Of a stretch of 64,000 nucleotides of DNA, positions 36,470 through 49,170 are shown piece after piece. The stretch is taken from the NCBI GenBank assembly GCA_903813345.2, contig CAIIXF020000009.1:33452740-33516739 (forward strand). Direction: 5' to 3'. Origin of the DNA: Owenia fusiformis (lineage: Eukaryota; Annelida; Polychaeta; Sabellida; Oweniidae). The notes beneath the pieces are model-generated. The model made no database searches and was not told where the DNA came from. It was given only the letters and a program-made list of their open reading frames with translations. The translations under genes were made by a program, and so were the position numbers. Position 1 is the first letter of the stretch. Every line of letters starts with the position of its first letter.

Positions 36470-39400
36470 ATGATGTTGGACTGTAGATGGAGTGTACATC
36501 TGAGGAAGCTGGTTACTATAGCGATCTACATCCTTATGGTAACCACACAGGGAGATTCACAAGATGCACAGAAAAACAAGAAAAAAGGTAAGTAAAGGTG
36601 TGTCAACCAGAAGTGGTGACATACAGTATTGTCATAGTCTCCCACTGTGGAGTGTCCAGTGTTCAGCAGTTGATGTTTAGCATTTGGTGTTTGGTGTCTG
36701 TAACAAATGGCTGGTGGTGACATGTTAATGCCTTGTTACACTTTGTAATGGCTTTACTATCTACAGTACACTGTAAGCACTAAAACTAAAATTATTTGGA
36801 AATCATTAATAGTCAAAGGGTAGGGTGGCTAGCTGACTGGGGCCATTGAAATGTAATACACATTGAGAGTGGGGTAGTTAGAGGAGAGGGATGAATGGAG
36901 AATTTCATGTACACGTATCTTGTATATTAAATGGCATGACAATCAATAGCTTATTGTCTTTGAAAGAACAAGTTGGTTTGTGATCAGAATAAAATGACAA
37001 AAACTTTGTTAGATCATTAGAGTTAATATACTGTAATCACAGTATTTTATGCCCACCCCCTTATAAGCGACCACCACGCAGTAAATATATATTCATTCTG
37101 TATCTACCCATATCCGAACTGCTTCAATCAATCACGACTACCAGGTATGAATATTATTGAATATTATGCATTAAAAGAGAATAGATCCAGTTACTTTTTG
37201 TATAAAATACTTTTCTTTACCTCACACTTAAAATTGCCCTCAAGCTAATATTTACACATTTATATTTTCAATTAGAAAGTCTGTTCAACACTACAGATGA
37301 AGCTTTATGACATGTTGTTGTGTGTTTGCGATTTTCTTTTAAAATATACTAGAAATGTATGATTTCATGAAATATGGGATATTCCTGTTGACTCTCATAC
37401 TATCAAAACTTCTTAATGTAAACATTTTTAGCTGATGGTGACATTTTGATCAAGTCCTTCAGTGTTTGGCATTTATTGATCAGCAACAGTATTTTTTGTC
37501 TGTACAAATTGTTTTTTTTGTTATTGCAACTTGGTGGTGACATTTTGTGCCTTATTTTTGTGTACATAAAAATCAAATTTTAATTTCAGAATCCTTTCTC
37601 ACCATTTCATTTCTTGTCATGTCTCCTCTTAAAATCAGAAAAGTTGGTACATCTTTACAGAGAATAGTAGATATTTGTGTTGATTTAAACATTCACTTTT
37701 ATTATTGTGAATATTTAGCACATTTCTAAATTCTTGTTCAAATCTTCAATAGTTGACAAGATATATTAATTTTTGTGAGATATTACACTGGGGATGGTAC
37801 AGAACACATTGTTTTGTTTTAATATGAACATCGTGAGAAATTTGTTCTGATTCTTGGGATTATTTCTTCCAGTTCGTCCCAAGTACAACTGTGTCTGTTA
37901 CTATACCAACTGGTCTCAGTATCGCCCTGCACCCTGGAACTTCCTTCCTGAGAATGTTGACCCCATGCTTTGTACCCACATTGCATATGCCTTCGCTGAT
38001 CTGGAAGGGAATCAGTTGAAACAGTTACAGTGGAATGATGAAACAATGTAAGTACTGTCTGTATATGTAGACACTAAAATATCCAAGTACGTAAAATCAC
38101 AAGGTTAATTCATTTTGAGGTTTAAGGCTAACAGCCTTTCTTTACAGCTTTACATGTAGAACAAAAGCCTTCATTCAAGGCAGTTCATTTACATGTTTAG
38201 ATGACATCAAAAGAGTCAATAAAAGATAGATATATACATCAATTAGTGCAATTGCTATGGGAGAACACCATGAAGAAAATGCATGCGTGTAAATCTGTAG
38301 ATCCTGCTTCTTTTACACAATATTCATCAAAACATTTCAGGTATAAAAGGATCAACAACCACAAGAAGATCAACCCATTCCTGAAGACATTGCTGAGTGT
38401 GGGTGGAGCGAACCTAGACCTCACAAAGATGACAGCCATGATGTCAACGTCATCAAATAGAGCAGAGTTTGTGGAGACATCTATTAAGTTTTTGAGGACG
38501 TGGCAGTTTGATGGGCTGGATCTTGATTTTGAATTCCCAGGAGCACATGGGAGCCCTCCAGATGATAAGTACAGATTTAGTCTCCTAGTGGCAGTAAGTG
38601 AATTTTCACATGGTGACAATGACTTATGATGTAACGATGGATTAGGGCATTTAGGGTATCATTAAGGATACATGGCACATAATTGAAGTTTTGTATTTCA
38701 GCATATTTTGTTGAATCTCGAAAGAAGTCACACTTTAACTCATAGAACTTTTTACCTAAAAGACTTTGTTTCCATATTGATGTAGGTGGTAATTCTGACA
38801 TCTTCTCCAGAGTGTGTCTTAAGTACAGCAGCAAGAATTAAAGGGATCATTTTATTAACTAAATGAAGTAAATAAATCTCCAGTTAAGGTTCACTTTGAG
38901 AACTGTTATTGGTTCAACAGAATATTGGCATTTACTTTGTATACACTTTAGAGAGGATCTCCAGTTCAAATATGACTTAAATACAAGAGAAGTTTATAAT
39001 TTGTGACATCTCTCATTGATAGACTTTTGCTAAGGATTCTGCCTTCCTCACCGAATGGTTGAAAAATAATAGAGAAATTAACTCAAATGCGCAGAAAAGT
39101 GGTTTGGAGAAGAATACATCTCAAAATGTAATAAAACCATTGGTACAAAAATATTTAAAGCATGATAAACACTTATTTTCATGGGAGGGAGAGACAATGC
39201 AGTATGTAAAGAAATAAGTACATGGTGTGCCTTATTTTTGTAGGATTTACGGAAAGGGTTTAATGCTGAGGCATTCCAGTTTGCCCGAACACCCCTGCTT
39301 CTCACTGCAGCTGTGGCTGCTGGCAAAGATACCATAGACAATGGCTACGAGATAGAGAAAATTGCACCGTTAGTAAATACATGTTATTTGATAGGTTGTT

Positions 39401-41053
39401 CAATGCTTTGTGAGACCAACTTCTGCTTTACTTGCTATTTAGTTGCTCCAAAATGATAAGTGACTCTCAAATTAAAAGCCTGAAAATATGTCTCTGTAAA
39501 GTAAAGAAAAAGAGTTAAAAATCAATTTATTTGGCAATTGGTGTTTGGTATTCAGTGGTTAGCATCTGTAACAAATGGCAGGTGGTGATATTTTGCTTGT
39601 TAATGCCTTATTTTACATTTCAGACATATGGACTTCATAAACCTGATGAGTTATGACTTCAATGGTCACTGGAGCAATCAAACAGGGCACAATGCACCAT
39701 TATTCCCAACTAAGTATGATTTCAACTTGAATAGGCTTCTCAATGTGGTGAGTACTTTTTGAGGGGGGAGTTGGGAAAGGGTTGCTACTTATGATCTTCA
39801 TTTGGCAGAAGTGCCATCGGATGAACAGAACGTTCAATGGCCCATAGCCTATAGAAGCCCATAGAAGTATAATATCCTCTTTGACTTAATTTTTACCCAT
39901 TTAAAGCATACTTGTATATGGTATTTTTGATTTTTTTTCTATTGCTGTTTCAGAACTGGGCCGCCAACCACTGGGCAAGAAATGGTATGCCTCGTCAGAA
40001 GATAAATGTTGGGATGCCCGGATATGGACGCACTTTCACTTTGAAGAGCAAAGAACGTCTTGGACTGCGGTCACCTGTAAATGGAGCTGGGAAAGCAGGA
40101 AAATACACTAAACTTGACGGATTCCTGTCCTATTTTGAAGTATGATTAGGAACCTTAGTTTTCCTCTATTCATAAATATTTCAATCATTTCAAGAAAATA
40201 TATTACAGTTAAAGCTTTCTCATCCCCCACCAAAAATGTCTCTATCTCTACCAGGAATCACTTGTGAAATCATAGCTAAGAGCTAGAGAATCACTAGTCA
40301 TACACCTAGTGAAATATGTGTCTCTAGCTCTGTCACTAGTGAACACATTTTAAAAATGGAACCCAAAATTTTTTGTGGCTCCATAGATTTTCACTGTACA
40401 TAGGTTTAACAGTTTATATTAAAGTGACTCAACTTCTAACTCTTATCCTAAAATACTTTCTCACAAACTTTTTACTCCATACATCAGAACTTGTCAGAAA
40501 TGGGTTGCTACTGCTAAGCTACAGTATTTTATTTTGTGGAAGTTATTAAGGGGCTGAGTCACTTTAAGTGTAATACATGGATGTGTGTTTTATTTAGGTG
40601 TGTAGGTTACTGATGAGAGGTGGGAGTAGATTCTGGAGCAATGAACAGAGAGTTCCTATTGCTATATTTGAGGACCAGTGGGTCGGCTATGATGATCCTG
40701 AGAGCCTTATGTTAAAGGTATTATTAATGTTTAAATTATCTTGAGGACAGTCTTTCCCTAAAGCCTATTCTAAACATAGAAAACACATCTGAGATCCCAA
40801 AATATATGTTCATATGTTGTGCTTGTAGGCCCAATGGGTTAAACGTAATAGGTTTGGTGGAGTAATGATCTGGGCATTGGATCTGGATGACTTCTTAGGG
40901 AGATGTGGTAATGAGAAATATCCTTTGCTAAACACTCTCGTTGACACACTTGAGTCTAAAGCGACATCTTTACAACATAAAAAGTATTTATTCACATTTA
41001 TTGTAACAAGTTTATGCACATTATTTATAATAAACATTTCACATTTATTCTGA
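36470..41053 (+). CDS. GH18 chitinase with C-terminal hydrophobic anchor
   Basis: Eight exons, 36470-36587, 37873-38047, 38341-38593, 39244-39368, 39624-39747, 39954-40139, 40598-40717 and 40829-41053, join in frame into 441 residues. A signal peptide (about 1-30) leads into a family 18 chitinase domain (about 44-400). The domain shows CYYTNWSQYRP, the LLSVGG strand (115-120), the catalytic motif DGLDLDFE (155-162, acid/base E162 intact), LMSYDFNG and VMIWALDLDDF. The enzyme should cleave beta-1,4 links in chitin, outside the cell. The closest relatives are acidic chitinase and chitotriosidase types. It has no CBM14 chitin-binding domain. It ends in about 22 hydrophobic residues after HKK (about 418-441), suggesting a membrane or GPI anchor, which is inference. 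The donor of exon 4 is GTTAGT, weaker than the others. Three GTGGTGACAT-family repeats lie in its introns. Confidence 0.95.
36600..36745 (+). repeat. GTGGTGACAT repeat-family copy
   Basis: It begins TCAACCAGAAGTGGTGACAT and ends GGTGGTGACATGTTAATGCC, like the other copies. The interior resembles the copy near 39535 (TCTGTAACAAATGGC). It lies in chitinase intron 1. Confidence 0.6.
37437..37560 (+). repeat. GTGGTGACAT repeat-family copy
   Basis: It runs from GGTGACATTTTGATC to GGTGGTGACATTTTGTGCC. It is degenerate and lies in chitinase intron 1. Confidence 0.45.
39535..39620 (+). repeat. GTGGTGACAT repeat-family copy next to an acceptor
   Basis: It contains TCTGTAACAAATGGCAGGTG then GTGATATTTTGCTTGTTAATGCCTTA. 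Its right end runs into the acceptor of chitinase exon 5 (39624), so the repeat may supply part of the polypyrimidine tract. Confidence 0.5.
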
Positions 41054-42880
41054 AAACAATACTTTTCGATTTGTCTTGCATCTTGAAGCAAAGCACTATA
41101 ATGTTAGAAATATATATGACACAATTGTTTAATGTGGAAAAGAAGAAAAGAGAAGGAAAAGAAAGGTGTAAAATGTTCGATTTCTTTTTTGAAAAAGTAT
41201 ACCAATGTTTCCCTTTCATGCCTTTCAATCCTTTTCAATTAATTTTACTTTCCACTTTTTCAAAATTATTGACAAATAATCTTAAAAATCAAAGCATGTA
41301 TAATATTGCCTATGATACTCATGTAAATTAGGTCAATGTTAACATAACATTGAACTTAATTTTCCATATGGGATATTCTTAGAAAAATGCCATGGCATAT
41401 CATATCATGATGACTTGTTCCACATAATTTATTATTCACCCCCCCCCCCCCCCCGCCCCAAAAAAATTGAATAAATGATGGAAATTAAACTATATTGAAA
41501 TACAGTTTAACCTGTATATCTAAACACCTCTCTAATCAGAACACCTCTCAATGTGAACACCTTGTCTCTAATTTTGTATTCTTCCATTGACTACCATGTT
41601 AAAAAAACTTCAAATTTGAACACATACACAATCCGAACATTTTTCAGTATAAAATGTTGACAGTACCTCCATAAATCATGGTGCTACCAGTACTAAGATT
41701 TTCCTTCCACTTATTTTTAATAACCAGACCTATTTACTGAAACTAAATTACTTTTCTGTCTGTGCACATATAAGTTGTATACCAGTATGTTTGTTTTCTA
41801 TGTATGTGTTTGTGCACGCAATACATATTAATCTATATGTCTAGACCATGACCATGGATTAACCCTGTTTCAATAAGTGAAACATCTTCTATTCTCAGTA
41901 CACAGCATTGTGTCTACTTTTTCAAGATAGAATGAATTATTTAAAGTTGTTCAAACTCTATTTGCATCTGCAAACTAAAATGTTCCTGATCGAATTTGAA
42001 TTGTAACAATCTCTAAATTACACTACGATATGTGTTTATTTATTATGATTATTAATAAAGAAACAAAAAATATTTAGATAACATTATAAGTAACCTATTA
42101 TGCAAAATTTATTTCCTTGAAATCAGAACTTGAAAATTGTACACCCAGTAAGTAACATTAGAAGTTCCTAGATTTACTGAAAGCATGCACCTTGGACTTT
42201 CTAGAGGATTTTTAAAATGAAATGAATCCTGATATTTACATTCAAGATGAATATTTATGGAAAAGGAGGTTTGTATCATAATTAATTAATGTATAGTATA
42301 AGCTCCATGTTATGATAATTTTAGTTTTGAAGCAAGTAGAGGTTGAGCCCCTTTAAAGATTGTACATTGAACTACCCCTGAATTTTCTTGCTTATAATTT
42401 ATTCCCTACCATAACATGCAAACAAAGGGGATATTATTTAGTTAATAAACAATTCAGAACATTGATTATTGATGTATAAAAATAGAAGGACTTGAAGATT
42501 TGCCAGTCTTGTATATTTATGCTGAGTTAGCTGATCCATTTAGACGCAATTCAGACATCTATGTAGAAATGAACTTTCTTCATGTACTTGATTAAGGTCT
42601 GCACACAAGGATATAATAACTCAGTTATCACTCGACTATAAGGCAAATCAAGGTCAGGTTACTTGGTACTTTGTAATGTCACTCTCTATAAGTTCATAAT
42701 TTTGCAATTTGAAATTTATAAATCGGCTAAGTAGTCTGAATGAAGTTCTTGTTAGTTACAGTATAAGAAAAATGGATACCATTATTCAATAATTCATTGT
42801 TTCAGATCAGATCTCTAAGTTGCTCTTTTAACATTTTAGCCCTTTTATATTTTTCAAATAATCCAAAATCCTTTGCATTG
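41054..42880. other. Chitinase 3' flank, no gene seen
   Basis: AATAAA-type signals occur just downstream (for example near 41470). A run of about 18 C lies at 41440-41457. No coding exon is recognised. Confidence 0.45.
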
Positions 42881-42889
42881 ACTTCAATT

Positions 42890-43850
42890 TTTTCAAAATC
42901 ATCTACAAGATCTCAGAAGTTCAAATCTGAGGTTAGATTTGACCTTCAATGACCTTCTCAAGGTCAAAAAGTCAAAAGGTCTTATTTTCCAAAATCATCT
43001 ACAAGTTCTCAGAAGTTCAAATCTGACTTGAGGTTTGACCTTCAATGACTTTCTCAAGGTAAAAAGGGTAAAATGTATTTTTTCAACTTGCTTCAAATTG
43101 ACTAAAGGACGATTCTCGGTTTGGAGAACAGTCTCCTGGGCTAATAATTTGTTTCATGAAAAATATAGAAATATTACCCAAATTAAACTATGAATATTCA
43201 AAAGAGGACATTTAAATCTACAAGATGTAAAAATAACAAATTGGTCTGAAGCAGGGATAATGCTCAATTAGACTGATTCAATAAAATACAAGTCTTGATT
43301 TTGGGGAAAGAAGTTCATCAGTGTACTGCGCTAATATTTTTTTGCGAAAAATCTAAAAATATTACCCAAATTAAATTATGACTATTCAAAAGAAGACATT
43401 TAAATCTATATTATGTAAAAAAATCAAATTTGTCTGAAACAGGGATAATGCTCATTTAGATTGAAGAACTTTGTTCTCCAAACCGAGAATCATCCTTTCT
43501 TTTTCAAAATCATAAGACCTTCAAGAACTTTATCAAGGTATTTTTCAACTTGCTTCAATTGACTATTTTTTCAAGATCAGCTATAAGTTCTCAGAAATTC
43601 AAATTTGACTTTAGATTTGAGATTTCCTTTAATGACCTTCTCATTTTCAAAAAAGGTCTTTTTTCAACTTGCTTCAAATTGACCAATTTTTTACAACATT
43701 ATTCAAAGTTCTCAGAAATTCAAATCTGACTTGAGATTGAACCAGAGAAATATGAAATATGTTTTATACCTCTCTGATTGAACTAATAATATTGTGAGCA
43801 ACTAGGTGGTGGCATTTTGTCGTGTTAATGCCTTGTTATCAGCAACTGGG
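42890..43850. repeat. Degenerate tandem repeat, about 100-bp monomers
   Basis: Monomers carry ATCATCTACAAGTTCTCAGA, TTCAAATCTGACTTGAGG, GACCTTCAATGACCTTCTCA and CAACTTGCTTCAAATTGAC. They begin near 42899, 42993, 43570 and 43695. The block ends GGTGGTGGCATTTTGTCGTG then TTAATGCCTTGTTA, the right end of the GTGGTGACAT family. It is interrupted by a MITE at 43104-43498. Confidence 0.75.
43104..43498. mobile_element. 395-bp MITE inserted in the tandem repeat
   Basis: The ends AAAGGACGATTCTCGGTTTG and the complement of AAAGGATGATTCTCGGTTTG form inverted repeats of about 27 bp. The interior holds two direct copies of about 115 bp (near 43158 and 43345; shared AATATTACCCAAATTAAA). Uninterrupted monomers read through TTGACTATTTTTTCAA, confirming that this is an insertion. 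No clear target duplication remains. Confidence 0.75.
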
Positions 43851-46800
43851 TTTTAGGACAGTGCAAAAAGCTACATCTCAAACACCATAGGATATTCTCT
43901 CTATATTGTATTCAAATATATAGCAAAAAGAAGACACATAACACCTCATAACCATTGAAATCTCTCGTTTTGCATATTCAGACCAATTACCTTGATAATA
44001 ATTTACTGTTGGCCTTGCTACACTTTTTATGGTGTTTATCATGATGGTACACAAAAAGCAAGACAAACTAGAAGAGAATTGACTGTCTAGACAACTAAGA
44101 GATACTACGAGTCTCATGGACAACTTCATGTATATTGAATAATCTTGATTATGCATTGATAAAAAGTCTTCCATTTATAGCCCAGGGTAGTACGTGAAAA
44201 TAATACATAACAAACAACAATACTGTTCTTAATGTGTAATTAATTAGTCTAGACAAACCACAACTATGTTAATCAGGACATCATCTTAAATAGATACTTG
44301 AAAAAATGCATGTTTATTATTTACTTGTAATATTTCACATGTGTAAGTAAATATAGTGTTTAGTATATAGATACCTTGAAAGTAGTTTAGTATTAGTATT
44401 AAGATCATCAAAGGGATACTATTGTGTAACTACCTTCTTTAATAGTTGTTGAGCCATTTAACTTACGCATCTTTATTGAAGTTCTGAACACAACGTTGAA
44501 TAAACTATAGGATTTAAAGTATATGGTGATCCGCAGATATTAAATGGTAAGGTACATTTTTTGTTTCTATAATATTCTATTTATGTATGATGAACTTCAA
44601 TGATCGGTACAGGTGATTGATTAATATTTTGGGATACTAGGGCTTGTTGTTCTTGTTACAGTTATGGTCTAAGATGTTTCTTGTTGTATGATGCTCATTG
44701 TGTGCTTTGGTGTTGCTTATTAAGACTGAGTAAGTAACATATTCATACGATATTTCAATAATGATCAGAAATAGTTTTTGTACCATTTGTTGTTGTAATT
44801 GGCTATTGGCATCGATGAAATATAGCAGCAACAACAGCCAACAAATTAAAGGCTTTCCTTTGGTGTAATCATAGGCATTATTTTGGTGAACTTTCATTTA
44901 CTTTATACCAAAGTATTCTTTTGCTCTAGTGCATTCTGTCGAGTGACTCAATTTCCCATGCATTTATATAGTCTGTTTCTATTATAAAAGCCCCTGTCCC
45001 CCTGTTCAGGGCTACTAACGTAAGATCTGTTTTCCTTTGCCCATCTAGTTTATTTGGTCTCCAAGATGTCACATTTAACAAATGAGATCTTGTCTCGTTT
45101 TGATCCCGTCTGATTCTTATTCAGTAATCTTTGATCAGGTTTGTTGATACGTCTGGTGTTCAAACAATCGTCTAACATTTTAATAATCAATTTCAATATC
45201 ATAATCAATTTCTAGTACATTTTTTCTACCTGCATATACACGTTGTGTACTTATGTTTTTTAATTTGACCGTCGTGTAGCATACCTTTAATTGCAATTAG
45301 TTGTTTATAAACTACAATAGTAGCCTATGCCGGAAAGAGATCGATTCGATGCTCAGCCTTTGGGTAACAGCAGCTGCACTTGCCCTAATTAATTTCCTGA
45401 ATCTTTATGTATCTTCATCTTCCTATTATCACTATCGACCCCAGATTTAGACTTTTCTTATTGAGCATCATTTGAAAATAGTATCAATATAAAACCAAAT
45501 GGAATGTGTTTTTTGTTGTTTGGTAATGATACAATACTGTCACAATTTGAGATTGTAATTGGTTTAAACGTAACGTGAGTTAATTAAAGTTTAATTAAAT
45601 GTTTCAAAATTGAAGATGCATATTGTACGATAACGTTTATACACGTCGCACGAAACTGGGGACAATTAGAGTAACATTATGGCGTCAAAATACCAAAACA
45701 ATACAATGGGCAATATAGGGCGCAATCAGCATTATAACGTCAAAAACGACAAGCGTTACATTTTGTCAAGTTTAGTCAACCTAAAAATAAGATGCTTTAT
45801 TCTTATTCAATCCTGGTAAAATTCACAGAGCAACAAGATCTCAAGGACAATATTTCTAAAATGTTTTTGATTTTTGAAAAACGGTCAGGAAATCCACTCG
45901 GGGCGTTAGTAAAAATTGATGTGTATTGGATTTGTGGTAAAAAATCGATGCGTTACATTTTTTCAAGTCTCTAAAAGCAACTCTTATTCTCTTATTATTT
46001 GAAAAATAAAGAAATCGGTTATTGTTTTGTAAATTTCGCCATGACAATATTGTGCAGTTAAATTTTTTTTGAAATCAGACCAAAATTAGAAGGTTAAATA
46101 AAGGTAAACTTATTGCTTGTCTCCTTCGCCTTCAAAACCTTACACAATTTTGAAAATCTTAAAAGCGTTCATATAAGACGATTTGAACTGTAGCCGCTAG
46201 GTAATTGTGACGTCATAAAAGCACATGTTTCAATGAATAAAATGTGAAATTTTAGTAAAATTCTGATCAGTATTTCAAAAGTTATCCCGATTTCAACGAA
46301 CCGTGTAAGCGTGAAATGTTACGCCTTACAGCGTTTTTGACGATGTCGGAGTACATTTAACTTCAAAAATATGGTAGATCCCATCACACTTTTCGAGGAA
46401 AAATAATTTCAGTAAAATGCGAATAAAAAATACTTCAAAATGATATATAATGCACATAGTTAGCTTTTTAAATAAGCCAGATATTAACGCTTAAAGCTGA
46501 GATTAGCCCGTATTTCCCGAGTTGTCCCCAGGTCCGTGCACGTCATATTAACCTTTCGGTTAGTTAATTACTAATTTAGTCAATGCACGTAATTAGGCCA
46601 GTTAGTTGTAAGTTAGTAGTAAGGGTACCCCTTTTGACTTATGACAATCATTTGTCTCCAAAGGCGAGAGCTGAAGTACTCATTTACATTTTGTACGCAA
46701 CGTGATATAACGAACATCTTTAACGATCCATGGGAATTTTATTGAAGGACATAGGAATTGAAAAATGAATTGAAAAAACACGTCAGTTAGTAGGAGATAC

Positions 46801-47054
46801 ATCGTTGGAAAATTATCACTTGTTACATAGCACTGTCGGTGATTGAGCCATTTTAAACAAGGCACTTTTAAAAGATGCACAACAAAAATAAATTGAAATT
46901 AAGAATAACTTTAAACCAAGAACACAGGAGTGAAAGACCAAGGGAAACAGGAGGAAAAGTAGGCATTAATCGTCCTCAGGTAATAACGAGTATTCAAGTT
47001 AAAATGATCTCATTCATTTTCAATAATGGACACTGTACCCGGGCACTGTACTCA
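43851..47054. other. Intergenic DNA, no gene seen
   Basis: No supported exon. CTGGGGACAA near 45657 and its complement near 46522 may be the ends of a very decayed inverted-repeat element with GCGTTACATTTT repeats inside (45755, 45950), but the pairing is short. Confidence 0.35.
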
Positions 47055-47285
47055 GGCCTGTAGCCAGTTTGCTTTTACCAAGGGGTCTCTTTTCAAAAAT
47101 TGCAAGGGGTTCACTTGTGACAATTTTGCCCCAAAAACACCATTAGAAATCATGACCTTCTATTAAAGCTTCTTTCTAGATTTCTAGTTGAAGGCAGAAA
47201 GTGTGATAGGTATCAGTTTGTGAAAACAGCATGATTTATTTTTGAAATAATTTTTTGCCAAGGGGGGGGGGAGGGGCTACAGGCC
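47055..47285. repeat. Short inverted-repeat element
   Basis: GGCCTGTAGCC near 47055 and GGCTACAGGCC near 47274 are complementary and bound a block with G-runs near both ends (AAGGGGTCTC and a run of ten or more G near 47262). It is probably a small MITE. No target duplication is identified. Confidence 0.45.
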
Positions 47286-48371
47286 GGTCATGTACCTGTG
47301 TATTGTATCCACTGACTCTTGATCTTCTTCAAATAGTTTGATTTTGCTTCCTTAAAGGAGAGCGTCATTTTCACCAACATTTATTACCATTAACTCATGT
47401 TAGACTAAGAATAGTACAAATCATACACAAGGGAGGACTTAAATGCCAATGGTATTATAGATCTCCCTCAATGTATAATTTACAGTTTCAAAACATGGTC
47501 TATTGTATTTCCGTCGTCTAATCTTTCTCCATACAGTGACGAAGGATCTTATTGTAGTTCATATGTAAGTGCTGGCAAAAAGCATAGGACGAAACATTTA
47601 CTTTTAGTAACGTAACGTGTGATTTAAATGTGCAACAAAAATATAAGCGATTTGAGAGTTCGTCGAATGTTAGGTGAAGGGATGGGAAATAAGGGATATT
47701 TTTGAAAAAGATACTCTCACCATTCAACTCCCCATGCTTTGATGCCAATTATTTTAAAATACATGAGATGTATCGTGTAAAATGAATCAATCAGCTGATC
47801 GAGCGAAAAATCTAGATAGTATTTAGTCTAATATTATGTACAAATTAATTTTGATTAATAAGTACGCAAATATGAATAATCTGACATGTACTTGTCCGGT
47901 CACATAGTACAATGTCTGAAATCCCATCAGATTTTTTATTAGAAAGTTCTAAAGTCAAAATACGATAATTTGTGAATAGTTTGCCCGGGAATGTTCAGTT
48001 TCAAGACTATGGACCCCTTATCTACTTCACCAACACAGCACGGTGAGGTGCAGTATGGGGTGGGGGGGGCTCACAAGGGCTGGCAGTCAGTCTGTGGTGT
48101 ATTCGTCACGACGGCATATATACCCACTTATTTGGGATTGTTATTTGATGAAAAGTAATATCATTTACATGTACCATACAAAAAAAGGAATTTAGATGAT
48201 ATATGATTATGACAGAAATTTACTTTATTACAAGCCATATACAGTAGACACATTGTATTTCCGGGGCACCCAACTGTTTTCGTCTTTCAGGTAAACGTAC
48301 CCCCATAAATATGTTGATCTTTCAAATCACAACCGCAAGATTTCAATACACAAGTAGTTGTGTCAACCCAG
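47286..48371. other. Intergenic DNA, no gene seen
   Basis: No supported coding exon or RNA gene. Near 48300 the sequence ACCCCCATAAAT is an inverted copy of the core of the adjacent minisatellite. Confidence 0.4.
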
Positions 48372-48611
48372 CATTTATGGGGGTAGGTAAACGAAGCCTC
48401 ACATTTATGGGGGTTGGTATAAGAAGCCTCACATTTATGGGAGTTGGTATACGAAGCTTCACATTTATGGGGGTTGGTAAACGAAGCCTCACATTTATGG
48501 GAGTTGGTATACGAAGCTTCACATTTATGGGGGTTGGTAAACGAAGCCTCACATTTATGGGGGTTGGTATACGAAGCTTCACATTTATGGGGGTTGGTAT
48601 ACGAAGCATCG
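48372..48611. repeat. 30-bp minisatellite, eight units
   Basis: Eight units of CATTTATGGGGGTTGGTATA plus CGAAGCCTCA, with variants at a few positions that partly alternate between neighbours. Because 30 is a multiple of three and the unit lacks stops in several frames, long open frames appear on both strands. The minus strand reads as a decapeptide repeat (Y/F)TN(P/S)HKCEAS. I see no signal peptide, splice context or other coding evidence, so I treat it as non-coding. Confidence 0.9.
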
Positions 48612-48956
48612 TTCACTGCAGCAGTCTGCACATGTCATGTCATCATACTTCTAGTTTTTGAATAATATTCAGTAAAACGGATGTACCTTGAATTATTTTG
48701 TACCAATGTGACTATATGCAAAAAATAATTTAAAGTGATCATCAGTGTCCTCTGCCACAATTTCCTTCATCTGTTGTTTTCCATGTCTAATCTTTCCGTA
48801 AGACGCCGTGGTGAAGAATACTGTACTTTTAGACTGGCAAGTAGTTTGTTGGCTTGCTTGTTTGAAAAACGGTGATTAAAGTGCAATGTTTCACAACTTC
48901 ACTTCCCATGCCATGAATGAACAGCTAGAGTTAAGTTTATTGCTTCTTGTATATAT

Positions 48957-49170
48957 CACCGCCAAAAAAGTGGTGACATATTGTTATGGTCTCCGTTTGT
49001 GGCAATATATTTGACCTTCAATGACATTCTCAAGGTCAAAAAGGTATTTTTCAACTTGCTTCAAATTGACCAATTTTTTAAAATCATCTACAAGTTCTCA
49101 GAAATTCAAATCTGACCATGATGGGCAACTAGGTGGTGACATTTTGTCATGTTAATGCCTTGTTAGTCTT
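48957..49170 (+). repeat. Longest GTGGTGACAT repeat-family copy
   Basis: It starts TATCACCGCCAAAAAAGTGG then TGACATATTGTTATGGTCTCC. It runs through one monomer of the repeat seen at 42890-43850 and ends GGTGGTGACATTTTGTCATG then TTAATGCCTTGTTA. It defines both ends of the family. The transposition class is unknown. Confidence 0.7.

Noticed and set aside
45656-46530. Possible TIR element bounded by CTGGGGACAA and its complement
   Set aside because: Only about 10-14 bases pair, no target duplication, and inner sequences do not align as inverted repeats.
46875-47063. Open frame with a donor-like CCTCAG|GTAATA at 46981
   Set aside because: No acceptor partner, signal peptide or known motif. Could be a 5' UTR exon, but the evidence is too thin.
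48287-48661. Overlapping open frames of 73-116 residues on both strands
   Set aside because: They are produced by a 30-bp minisatellite. No signal peptide or splice context. Kept only as a low-priority test.
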